From assembly GCA_017347445.1 (NCBI GenBank), contig AP021856.1, forward strand, positions 1,310,613-1,374,612: DNA of 64,000 nt, given 5' to 3'. The translations under genes and the position numbers were made by a program. Under the pieces are notes generated by a model. The model searched no databases. It saw only the letters and a program-made list of their open reading frames with translations, and was not told the DNA's origin. Source of the stretch: Candidatus Brocadia pituitae. Its GTDB lineage: Bacteria > Planctomycetota > Brocadiia > Brocadiales > Brocadiaceae. Below, one piece after another: positions 8,185-15,123 of the stretch (position 1 is its first letter; each line of letters begins with the position of its first letter).

Positions 8185-9779
8185 AAAATCTTCTGGGATC
8201 AGGTAATCCTTATATATGGCTGACGGCTGGAATGCTGACGATCTGTCTCCTGATGATATCTGGTTTAACTGTGCTGATTATGGTTAACGGATTTGGAATC
8301 TTTTGGCCACGCAAGATTGTTCAGTTTACCCTTCTGGACGGTGAGGTGATTTTAGGAGAAATTGCAAAAAGGGAGTCTGTTCCCCATCAAAAAGACGCTT
8401 ACCGGACAAAAGTCAAAGTTGGCAACAGGGACGTCTATGGAATGGACTTCCGGTGGATAGACAACGCAGATATTGTATCGCAGACTTACCCGGTGCATGC
8501 ACTGGTTTTTGAAAGACGTGAATGGGGCAATCTGTATGGCTTTTTACATGGTTTACGGCAGAATGGCGGTGTTAAACCTCTGAAACCAGAAAGTATGGCA
8601 TCTTTGCTCGGAGAGAGCCATGCCCTTTACAAAAAGATACGGTATATAGCGAAAAAGGAAATTGGTAATATAAATTACCGGATAGAAAAAACCCGTCTTG
8701 AATTAAAGCGTCTGGCGCTACTGCAACCCTCTGAAAAAATACAGAAAAGAGTCGCTGAGGTAAAGGCCAGGATGGAACATCTGGAAATACTATACCGGGA
8801 AAAAGAAGACACGCTTGCCGGGTTTTACAAGAAGGCGATGGAAAAAGAGGTCGTTGTGCTTCTTGCGGACGGCAGGGAAAAGATAGTGCCCGTTTTTCAG
8901 ATCATCCGAATCTCAATGCCAAATGAGATGGGAGTTTTTGCTAAAGTCGGTTTTTATATCGCAAAATTCTGGGAATTTATCTGGGGTGAACCGCGGGAGG
9001 CGAATACGGAGGGTGGTGTGTTTCCCGCTATTTTTGGGACGGTTATGATGGTGCTGATCATGAGCATTGCCGTTGTCCCGCTGGGGGTATTGACGGCGGT
9101 ATACCTCAAAGAATATGCCGGCGACAATTTTATTTCCAGGCTGGTGAGAATATCGGTGAGCAATCTGGCGGGTGTGCCGTCCATTGTCTTTGGTGTCTTC
9201 GGTCTAGGTTTTTTTATCTATCTTTTTGGCGGGGGTATTGATAAACTTTTCTTTTCTGAGACGCTGCCAACCCCTACGTATGGAACCGGTGGTATCTTAT
9301 GGGCATCGCTTACTCTGTCACTCCTGACCGTGCCGGTGGTTGTGGTGGCAACGGAGGAGGGGCTCTCTGCTGTGCCCAGGGCTATGCGTGAAGGCTCTTA
9401 TGCCCTTGGCGCTACGAAGATCGAAACGCTGTGGAAAGTGGTGCTACCGCAGGCGACCCCCGGCATACTTACCGGCACTATTCTGGCTATGGCAAGGGCT
9501 GCCGGAGAGGTTGCACCCCTGATGATTACCGGAGTCGTGAAACTGGCGCCCTCATTGCCAATTGACGGTTACTTTCCCTATATCCATCTGGAAAGAAAAT
9601 TTATGCACCTGGGATTTCATATTTATGATGTCGGTTTTCAATCACCCAATGTGGAAGCCGCCATCCCTATGGTTTATACCACCACCCTCGTCTTGCTCTT
9701 TACGGTGCTTATATTAAACCTTACGGCCATCGTAGTGAGAAATAAGTTGAAAAAATGGTACAACAGAGGGGCGCTGTAG
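8181..9779 (+). CDS. pstA: Phosphate ABC transporter permease PstA with extended periplasmic domain
   Basis: Second permease of the Pst system, 532 residues. One helix near the N-terminus (about 12-36) is followed by about 230 periplasmic residues, including a coiled coil at roughly 150-215 (YRIEKTRLELKRL and KEDTLAGFYKKAMEKEV). The canonical permease domain then carries the coupling motif EGSYALGATKIETLWKVVLP. The enlargement parallels that of PstC, suggesting that the two periplasmic extensions form one assembly. Translation is coupled to pstC through a four-base overlap. Confidence 0.92.
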   Translation: MKNLLGSGNPYIWLTAGMLTICLLMISGLTVLIMVNGFGIFWPRKIVQFTLLDGEVILGEIAKRESVPHQKDAYRTKVKVGNRDVYGMDFRWIDNADIVSQTYPVHALVFERREWGNLYGFLHGLRQNGGVKPLKPESMASLLGESHALYKKIRYIAKKEIGNINYRIEKTRLELKRLALLQPSEKIQKRVAEVKARMEHLEILYREKEDTLAGFYKKAMEKEVVVLLADGREKIVPVFQIIRISMPNEMGVFAKVGFYIAKFWEFIWGEPREANTEGGVFPAIFGTVMMVLIMSIAVVPLGVLTAVYLKEYAGDNFISRLVRISVSNLAGVPSIVFGVFGLGFFIYLFGGGIDKLFFSETLPTPTYGTGGILWASLTLSLLTVPVVVVATEEGLSAVPRAMREGSYALGATKIETLWKVVLPQATPGILTGTILAMARAAGEVAPLMITGVVKLAPSLPIDGYFPYIHLERKFMHLGFHIYDVGFQSPNVEAAIPMVYTTTLVLLFTVLILNLTAIVVRNKLKKWYNRGAL

Positions 9780-9878
9780 AAAAAGAATGTTTTACCGCGG
9801 CCACCATGCGGCGGTGTACGGTTGCAGGCACATGAAAATGAATCTGTCGCAGTTGGTGAATATTTGTTGTAAATTCTT

Positions 9879-10658
9879 ATGAAAAAAAAGAGCATCACAG
9901 TCCCGGATCCGATAGTTAATATTATAGACCTTGCCCTTTATTATGGTAAGACAAAGGCGTTAAAAGAGATAAACCTGGATATTTCGAAAAAGAAGATAAC
10001 CTCTTTTATCGGCCCATCCGGGTGCGGGAAGTCCACCTTGATCCGGTGTTTGAACCGAATGAACGATCTCATAGACAGCGTGGCCATAGAAGGGTGCATT
10101 AAGATCGATGGTCAGGACATCTATGCCCCTGCGGTTGATGTCACAGAACTCAGGAAGAAGGTTGGTATGGTCTTCCAGAAACCAAATCCCTTCCCAAAAA
10201 CCATTTATGAGAATGTGGTTTACGGCCCCCGCGTTCAGGGGATTAATAAAAAGAGCATCCTGGACGAGCTTTGCGAAAATGCCCTGAAAAAGGCAGCGCT
10301 TTGGGACGAAGTAAAGGACCGCCTCCGGGTAAATGCCCTTGATCTTTCCGGGGGGCAGCAACAGCGGATTTGTATTGCCAGGGCAATTGCCACGGAACCG
10401 GAGATTATACTCCTTGATGAACCATGTTCCGCCCTCGATCCCATTGCCACAGCTAAGATAGAGGACATGCTGGTCGAACTGAAAAAAGATTACACCGTCA
10501 TTATCGTAACACATAATATGCAGCAGGCGGCCAGGATATCTGACTATACGGGGTTCTTTATGCTTGGTGAACTTATTGAGTTTAATGTTACCACCGATAT
10601 ATTCACCAATCCGCAGGAAAAAGAGACAGAAGATTATATTACGGGAAGGTTCGGATAA
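9879..10658 (+). CDS. pstB: Phosphate ABC transporter ATPase PstB
   Basis: This cytoplasmic ATPase drives phosphate import with PstC and PstA. Walker [10 protein letters not shown] is at 45-53, the signature LSGGQQQR at 156-163, and Walker B ending LLDEP at 178-182, followed by the PstB-typical CSALDP. The family motif [13 protein letters not shown] is present. Length 259 is normal. There is a 99-base gap after pstA and the same orientation, so it is very likely cotranscribed. Confidence 0.97.
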   Translation: MKKKSITVPDPIVNIIDLALYYGKTKALKEINLDISKKKITSFIGPSGCGKSTLIRCLNRMNDLIDSVAIEGCIKIDGQDIYAPAVDVTELRKKVGMVFQKPNPFPKTIYENVVYGPRVQGINKKSILDELCENALKKAALWDEVKDRLRVNALDLSGGQQQRICIARAIATEPEIILLDEPCSALDPIATAKIEDMLVELKKDYTVIIVTHNMQQAARISDYTGFFMLGELIEFNVTTDIFTNPQEKETEDYITGRFG

Positions 10659-10731
10659 AGAACCATTCAAAAAACAAAAGTAAAAACGAATGCATACGCA
10701 TCAAAAGTGTGAATCGTAAACGGGAGAAATC

Positions 10732-11397
10732 ATGACACGTGAGGCCTATCACAAGGCATTAAAAAATCTTGAGAGCGAAGTGCTGCAGATGGGAAACATG
10801 GTGGCACATGCCGTAAGGAAATCTGTGGAGGCATTGCAAAAAAGGGATATCAACGTATCCAATGAAATCGTAAAGAATGACCTCCTTATCAATAAAAAAC
10901 GGTTTGATATTGAAGAAAAGTGTATCTCTCTTATTGCTACCCAGCAACCGATGGCGGGTGATTTGAGGGAGCTGACTTCGATCTTGAGCATTGTAACAGA
11001 TCTTGAACGCATGGGTGACCACGCAGAGGGAATTGCAAAGATAAACATTTTGCTCGGTGATGAGCCCCTGGTGAAGCCCCTGATCGACATCCCCAGGATG
11101 GCCGATATAGGGCTATCTATGCTCGATACCTGCCTCAAGGCTTTTATCAAGCGGGATATAGAAATGGCAAGGCGTATTTGTAATGATGATGATCAGGTAG
11201 ATGCCCTGCATGACCAGATTTACCGGGAGCTGCTGGTGCTGATGATGGAGAACCCGAAGATAATTCATATGGCTACCTATCTCACCTGGGTATCTCACAA
11301 CCTGGAACGCATTGCAGACAGGGTAACAAACATTGCAGAGAGGATCGTATTTATGGTCACCGGAAAGATGGAAGAGATAAATGTATCAAAGTACTAA
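10732..11397 (+). CDS. phoU: Phosphate signalling regulator PhoU
   Basis: This all-helical cytoplasmic protein of 221 residues contains two PhoU repeats, each with the metal-cluster motif family (DLRELTSILSIVTDLERMGDHAEGIAK, and TWVSHNLERIADRVTNIAERI near the C-terminus). PhoU represses the Pho regulon when phosphate is ample, acting with the Pst transporter and a sensor kinase. It closes the operon. No phoR or phoB is present in the window. The start follows GGGAGAAATC. Confidence 0.95.
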   Translation: MTREAYHKALKNLESEVLQMGNMVAHAVRKSVEALQKRDINVSNEIVKNDLLINKKRFDIEEKCISLIATQQPMAGDLRELTSILSIVTDLERMGDHAEGIAKINILLGDEPLVKPLIDIPRMADIGLSMLDTCLKAFIKRDIEMARRICNDDDQVDALHDQIYRELLVLMMENPKIIHMATYLTWVSHNLERIADRVTNIAERIVFMVTGKMEEINVSKY

Positions 11398-11811
11398 CTC
11401 TGTTATGATTCCCTTTCCGTTTCATGAGAGGATATCGGTGCTGGCAGATTCCAAGAGATTGATAATAAGACATCCTCAACCGCAAGATCAAGAACCCCTC
11501 CGTTTCATCTCCCCGAGCGATTGAACTCATAAATGCAGCGGTATTGCCGCATCTTGTGGAGTGGGTAGTTATGGGCTATTTTGTTATTGTTTTTACTATA
11601 GATATGTCTTTTTTCACGTATTTTCCTCCTGATATATTATACAGCAAATCCTAAAAAGTAGCGGTAATGTAACAGAAATGAGAGGTCTAATCAAGGGTAT
11701 AACAGATGCATCGCAGTGAGAAAATTTGAACAAATTCCAGGACAATTCCAGAAGACACCTTTTCCTTTATTTTAAATTGCAAAAATAAAAAAACAAAGGT
11801 ATTATTACTCC
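11398..11811. other. 414-bp intergenic region after phoU
   Basis: It contains direct repeat copy A near its left end and an AT-rich stretch (about 11580-11811) that must hold the promoter of the following operon. I found no convincing open frame and no clear terminator hairpin for the pst-phoU block. Confidence 0.5.
11425..11498 (+). repeat. Direct repeat copy A (about 70 bp)
   Basis: The core TATCGGTGCTGGCA, followed by a CATCnnCnGCAAGAT block and a C-rich end, recurs in the same orientation at 12793-12853. The two copies bracket the Panacea operon. No coding sense was found in it. Confidence 0.6.
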
Positions 11812-12393
11812 ATGAAGAAATTTAACAAAAACACTCAAATTATTAAGTTTATTATTGAACGCCTTACAGGCAAATTAGGCCGCACGCACTTAATAAAACT
11901 TATTTATCTTGCCGATTACCATTCAAGAAGATTATTTGGTAAACCTGTTTCAACTTTTAACTACTGTTATGATAAACAAGGCCCCTTTGATAAAGAGTTA
12001 TATTCGTGTATTGAGTGCCTCAAAAACTATATCAGAGAAGATGAAATAAATTTTCCATATTACAAAGGGTATTTATTCCAAAACCTACCCAAGAAAATGG
12101 AATATGCTCAACTTACTCATTATGATACCTTCATCCTTGATTATGTCATACATACCTACGGCAAAAGTAATCTTCAATCGCTCCTGGAAGACGTTGTCTA
12201 TAAAACAGAACCGATGCTTGAAGCAGTCAAGAAAAGGGCTTTTAAAAGTAAATTACCAATGGACATAATAGATAACCTTGATAGAAAACATTACGATGGC
12301 TTGAGCCCTGAAAACATGGTAGACAGTGAAAAGGCTATCTTCGAAGGTAAGACACAATCCTTAGAAGAGGTACTAAGTGCCTTACAAGGTTGA
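11812..12393 (+). CDS. Panacea/SocA-like (DUF4065) antitoxin-domain protein
   Basis: This 193-residue cytoplasmic protein resembles the Panacea (DUF4065, SocA-type) domain: an N-terminal winged helix-like segment (GKLGRTHLIKLIYLADYHSR), a central YDKQGPFDKELYSCIECLK block, and a helical C-terminus with TYGKSNLQSLLEDVVYKTEPM. Known Panacea proteins act as antitoxins or chaperone-like neutralisers next to varied toxins. The last codons overlap a small downstream gene that starts at 12377, so translation is probably coupled. The toxin partner would then be one of the two small proteins that follow. Low GC compared with the pst block suggests acquisition. Confidence 0.75.
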   Translation: MKKFNKNTQIIKFIIERLTGKLGRTHLIKLIYLADYHSRRLFGKPVSTFNYCYDKQGPFDKELYSCIECLKNYIREDEINFPYYKGYLFQNLPKKMEYAQLTHYDTFILDYVIHTYGKSNLQSLLEDVVYKTEPMLEAVKKRAFKSKLPMDIIDNLDRKHYDGLSPENMVDSEKAIFEGKTQSLEEVLSALQG

Positions 12394-12535
12394 AATAGCC
12401 AATACAAAATCAAATACTGAATTTCTCCAAAAACTTCCAAAAGAAATCATTCCTGAATTTGTAAAATGCCTTAATATTGTTACGAAAATTAACATCGTAA
12501 GCTTGGCAGAAATTATCGGATTGGAGGTTAACTAA
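12377..12535 (+). CDS. 52-residue protein overlapping the Panacea gene
   Basis: The GTG start at 12377 is preceded by AGAAGAGG with a six-base spacer, inside the 3' end of the Panacea gene, and the two frames overlap by 17 bases. The product begins VPYKVEIANTKSNTEFLQKL and ends EIIGLEVN. Its N-terminus has a loose resemblance to RelE-type toxins (KVEI...FLQKLPKEI), but it is far shorter than any complete RelE and I do not recognise a family. The stop is followed two bases later by the next start, so all three genes form one operon. It could be a tiny toxin, a toxin remnant or a translation-coupling peptide. Confidence 0.55.
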   Translation: MPYKVEIANTKSNTEFLQKLPKEIIPEFVKCLNIVTKINIVSLAEIIGLEVN

Positions 12536-12537
12536 AC

Positions 12538-12735
12538 ATGGGAACTACATTTGCCGAAATAAAAACCATGAGGTGGAAAGCTCTGGTAAAGGAGCTTGGT
12601 TACACTGGTGCTACCAAGTTTATCCTTCTTTATGAAAAGGGAGAGGGAGACTATACAAAAGAACGCAAGGAATTGTTTAAAGATGTTACCATTGAAGATA
12701 TTATTCGTGAAATAAAAGAAAGGAAAAAACAGTAA
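12538..12735 (+). CDS. 65-residue small protein of the GDYTxxR type
   Basis: A GGAGG ribosome site at 12523-12527 precedes the ATG. The product has a helical N-terminus (TFAEIKTMRWKALVKELG) and a GEGDYTKERKELF segment, then a Lys/Glu-rich tail. Similar short proteins with a GDYTxxR core recur in cyanobacteria and other bacteria beside toxin-antitoxin genes, from memory and without a firm function. It is the last gene of the Panacea operon. Confidence 0.65.
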   Translation: MGTTFAEIKTMRWKALVKELGYTGATKFILLYEKGEGDYTKERKELFKDVTIEDIIREIKERKKQ

Positions 12736-12792
12736 TTCTTTGAAGGTATTTTTAAAATGACCATTAATTACCGATTCGAAATAACCATCTAG

Positions 12793-12853
12793 TGAGAGGC
12801 TATCGGTGCTGGCAAAGTGATAAAAACACCATCAACAGCAAGATTAAAGCCCC
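12793..12853 (+). repeat. Direct repeat copy B
   Basis: This is the second copy of the element at 11425-11498, same orientation, with the core TATCGGTGCTGGCA and the CATCAACAGCAAGATTAAAG-type right half. It lies just after the Panacea operon, 1.37 kb from copy A. Confidence 0.6.
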
Positions 12854-12919
12854 GACCGAAGCCCCCCCAAAAAGTGTGACTGGCAAATCGTAAGTTGTAA
12901 TCGCTATTTCGGCAATTAC

Positions 12920-13360
12920 TCATCCTATTCCTGCTCTTTGTCCCATTACTGCGAGAGACTGCCCTTGGATTGATCGTGTGTCAGTATCATTAGTGCATAC
13001 GAGTTGTCCGCTTTCTTTATCAAGTTTGAATCTGCTGTAAATCTGGTTGTCCACTCCAAATATTTCTAACCACCCGCGTGATAGTCTCCATCGCGACTCG
13101 TTGTCGTTTCTTCCCTCTCCTATTCGTCTATTTTCGAGGAATGTCATAACCTTCCGTTTGGGTCCATATGGGTTGAAGGTGAAGATAAATGTTCTCCCAA
13201 TAACAAACGATCTCAGGCGTCGGTTCTGCCAGTGTCAGCGAAACGGGGTGAAAAGCCAGACGATAGCTACGAGCATTGAGGCCAAGATGACTCCTGCAAT
13301 GATCTGCCCGATGATTGACCCAACGAATGTCTCTGGATCGGTCAATTTTTTTGGATTCAT
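12920..13360 (-). pseudogene. Membrane-anchored small protein gene interrupted by one in-frame TGA
   Basis: From the ATG at 13360 the frame encodes MNPKKLTDPETF followed by one strong membrane helix (about residues 14-38, IIGQIIAGVILASMLVAIVW). A TGA follows after 41 codons. The same frame then stays open for another 105 codons of protein-like sequence (GRNDNESRWRLSRGWLEIFG, then SGQLVCTNDTDTRS) to a TGA ending at 12920. It could be one gene with a nonsense mutation, or a 41-residue membrane peptide followed by a separate gene starting at ATG 13147. No family was recognised. Confidence 0.4.
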
Positions 13361-13545
13361 TTTGATGCTTACCTATTCTTTGCCGAACTCTCGACTAAGG
13401 GGCGTGGAGACCTTTTGCCTCGCCACTCTTGAGCGTTTTGTTAAGCATTCTCTCGTTTTTGTGTAATGATTGCATCCCTACTTGCTGTTTAGAGCAACTT
13501 GATTGTTTATCTTTTCTCGAAGCGGGATGCCTCACTCTGCATTAG

Positions 13546-13728
13546 CTAATCGAAATTTGACCACCCCATCTTATACCCATAGGAGGTTTTTTTGGGAAAC
13601 CATACTAAAGAGCCATTTGAAACAGCAAGTTTTCCCAATACTATTCCATCTTGTTTAACTTGAAACTCAACATCTGCCTTCCCGAGCGGACGTTGTGGAA
13701 TGTTAAAAATAACATCGTGTTTCGCCAT
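13546..13728 (-). CDS. Conserved 60-residue hypothetical protein
   Basis: An AGGAG site lies just before the ATG (minus strand, complement of 13731-13739). The product begins MAKHDVIFNIPQRPLGKADV and contains KVSNGSLVWFPK-like beta-strand sequence. I recall small proteins with this MAKHDVIF...LGxADVEF...VSNGxxxWFPK pattern in many bacteria, often a few residues longer, but no established function. It may be slightly truncated at its C-terminus. Confidence 0.65.
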   Translation of the reverse strand: MAKHDVIFNIPQRPLGKADVEFQVKQDGIVLGKLAVSNGSLVWFPKKTSYGYKMGWSNFD

Positions 13729-13802
13729 TTTTATCTCCTTTCTTTATTTAACATGAAGTTCATTAGTATCCCGCAGTTTGGACGATCCGGCAGAACGACT
13801 CG

Positions 13803-14430
13803 TTATGCCAAATCATTAGCGTATCCCTTCCATCTTTCGTTATCTATCAACGTTGTTTGAAAAACACTTATATCCCCGCAATTATCAATTAGTTTAATCA
13901 TCTGACGTACCGACTTAAAGATGTCTTTTGGTAGCCATGGATTGAACATTATCCTCTTTATCATTTGTAAATCAATGGGTATGTATTTCACGTCCATCGT
14001 CTTACTCTTACTGACGTAAATGATCCTGAATTCCTTTTCATCACGATACGGGTATCTTTTCACAAACGGGAGATCATTGACCCTTTTCAGGTTGTCATCC
14101 AAGTCATTCATCTTAATGTATCTCACAGAATAGCACTTAATGCCTTTTTCCCTCTTTATGGCCTTGACCAGTAGACTCTTTTCAATTTCAACACAAACAC
14201 CCCCCAAATCGCCAGAGAATGCTTTCCAGTGATGAAACGTTTCAGAAGCCTCCGTAAAGCATAATGCCAATACTGTCTTCAAAGCTTTTTTTTTCTTTAA
14301 ATATTCGGATATAACTGGCATCATTCCTATCCTCCCAATAATCGGGATTCAGCATAGCAATCCTTTTGTTCACGAGCGTATCAATTAAGATCGGCAATTT
14401 AGTGTATCTTCGCAAAATTTTGGCTTTCAT
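13803..14430 (-). pseudogene. DUF2971-type protein split by a frameshift at an A9 tract
   Basis: The N-terminal part (MKAKILRRYTKLPILIDTLV, LNPDYWEDRNDASY) is read from 14430. The rest, with TVLALCFTEASETFHHWKAF, GGVCVEIEKSLL and YPYRDEKEFRIIYVS, is read in another frame to 13803. The shift falls at a run of nine A (T9 on the plus strand, 14286-14294). The combined product of about 205 residues has the DUF2971 pattern (LxxxxxxxWxxYSxxxxGxCIxF-like). A homopolymer shift may be a true mutation, slippage-based phase variation or a sequencing error. DUF2971 genes are common in accessory islands, and the function is unknown. Confidence 0.6.
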
Positions 14431-14466
14431 GCATAACAAGTAACTGAACAGTTTTCAGTATAACAT

Positions 14467-14730
14467 TCAAAAGTTGTCAATTATATCATGGGTGCCTATA
14501 TAATAAAGCTTATACACATTTCCCTCTTGTTTAAATACACACCGATACCCTTTGTCTACGTAAAACTCCCGGAAGTCAGACCCTTCTAGCCGGTGTATTT
14601 GCAATGAATTGTGCCTGGGGTTCTCTTTCAGATAGGTTAATTGCTTTTTAAACTTCTTTTTGATCTCTTTTGGCAGGTTGTCGTATTGGAGGAAAAATTC
14701 TGGTTCAACGGCAATAAGATATTTGCTCAA
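14467..14730 (-). CDS. RelE/ParE-superfamily toxin
   Basis: The 87-residue product has the compact RelE-type fold pattern: VEPEFFLQYDNLPKEIKKKF helix region, then LQIHRLEGSDFREFYVDKGYRCVFK and a final strand YKLYYIGTHDII. Such toxins cleave mRNA at the ribosome or inhibit gyrase; which applies cannot be read here. Its start overlaps the upstream antitoxin stop by four bases, the classical antitoxin-toxin arrangement. Confidence 0.8.
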   Translation of the reverse strand: MSKYLIAVEPEFFLQYDNLPKEIKKKFKKQLTYLKENPRHNSLQIHRLEGSDFREFYVDKGYRCVFKQEGNVYKLYYIGTHDIIDNF

Positions 14731-14996
14731 TCTTTGAGTTCCTTAACAAATGTACCTATCTCATATGTTTTAAAATTGCCTTCCTTGAAGTTTTTATCTG
14801 CCTTTTTCACCTTCTTTTGCACATCAGAAGTCCAAAACCATGTCTGTGAACGTGGGATATTCACAGCGGGCTCTAATATAATCTTTCCTTTTTCTACCCG
14901 AAAAGCCAACTGATCTCCTGCCTTTATATGCAATGTTTCCCTGACCTCTTTCGGTATGGCAACTTGTCCTTTTTGAGATATTGTTAGTGTCTTCAT
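14727..14996 (-). CDS. AbrB/MazE-type antitoxin
   Basis: Residues 1-45 form a SpoVT-AbrB swapped-hairpin DNA-binding domain (TISQKGQVAIPKEVRETLHI, AGDQLAFRVEKGKIIL). The C-terminal half (WFWTSDVQKKVKKADKNFKE and beyond) is probably the toxin-neutralising tail. It overlaps the RelE-like toxin gene by four bases and likely represses the pair's promoter. A MazE/AbrB antitoxin with a RelE-type toxin is a known mixed pairing. Confidence 0.82.
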   Translation of the reverse strand: MKTLTISQKGQVAIPKEVRETLHIKAGDQLAFRVEKGKIILEPAVNIPRSQTWFWTSDVQKKVKKADKNFKEGNFKTYEIGTFVKELKD

Positions 14997-15123
14997 GGTA
15001 TTAAATTCCCATAACCCATCTTATAAAAACTTTGATCCTATAGTAAAATTGTAAAACTATTGTGCAAATACTATCATCTCCTCTCATGTATTTCAACACA
15101 TTTGTATTCTATACTACCCGTTT

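Larger units (their letters stand above)
12736..13545. other. 810-bp region with one interrupted minus-strand frame
   Basis: Apart from direct repeat B, the only protein-like signal is a minus-strand frame from 13360 down to 12920 broken by one TGA (13237-13235). The plus-strand open frame at 13047-13466 has poor composition and lies opposite that frame. Confidence 0.4.

Noticed and set aside
9960-10670. A 236-codon minus-strand frame
   Set aside because: It lies entirely opposite pstB, which has all ABC ATPase motifs.
13047-13466. A 139-codon plus-strand frame in the region after the Panacea operon
   Set aside because: Composition is not protein-like, there is no ribosome site, and it lies opposite the more convincing minus-strand frame.
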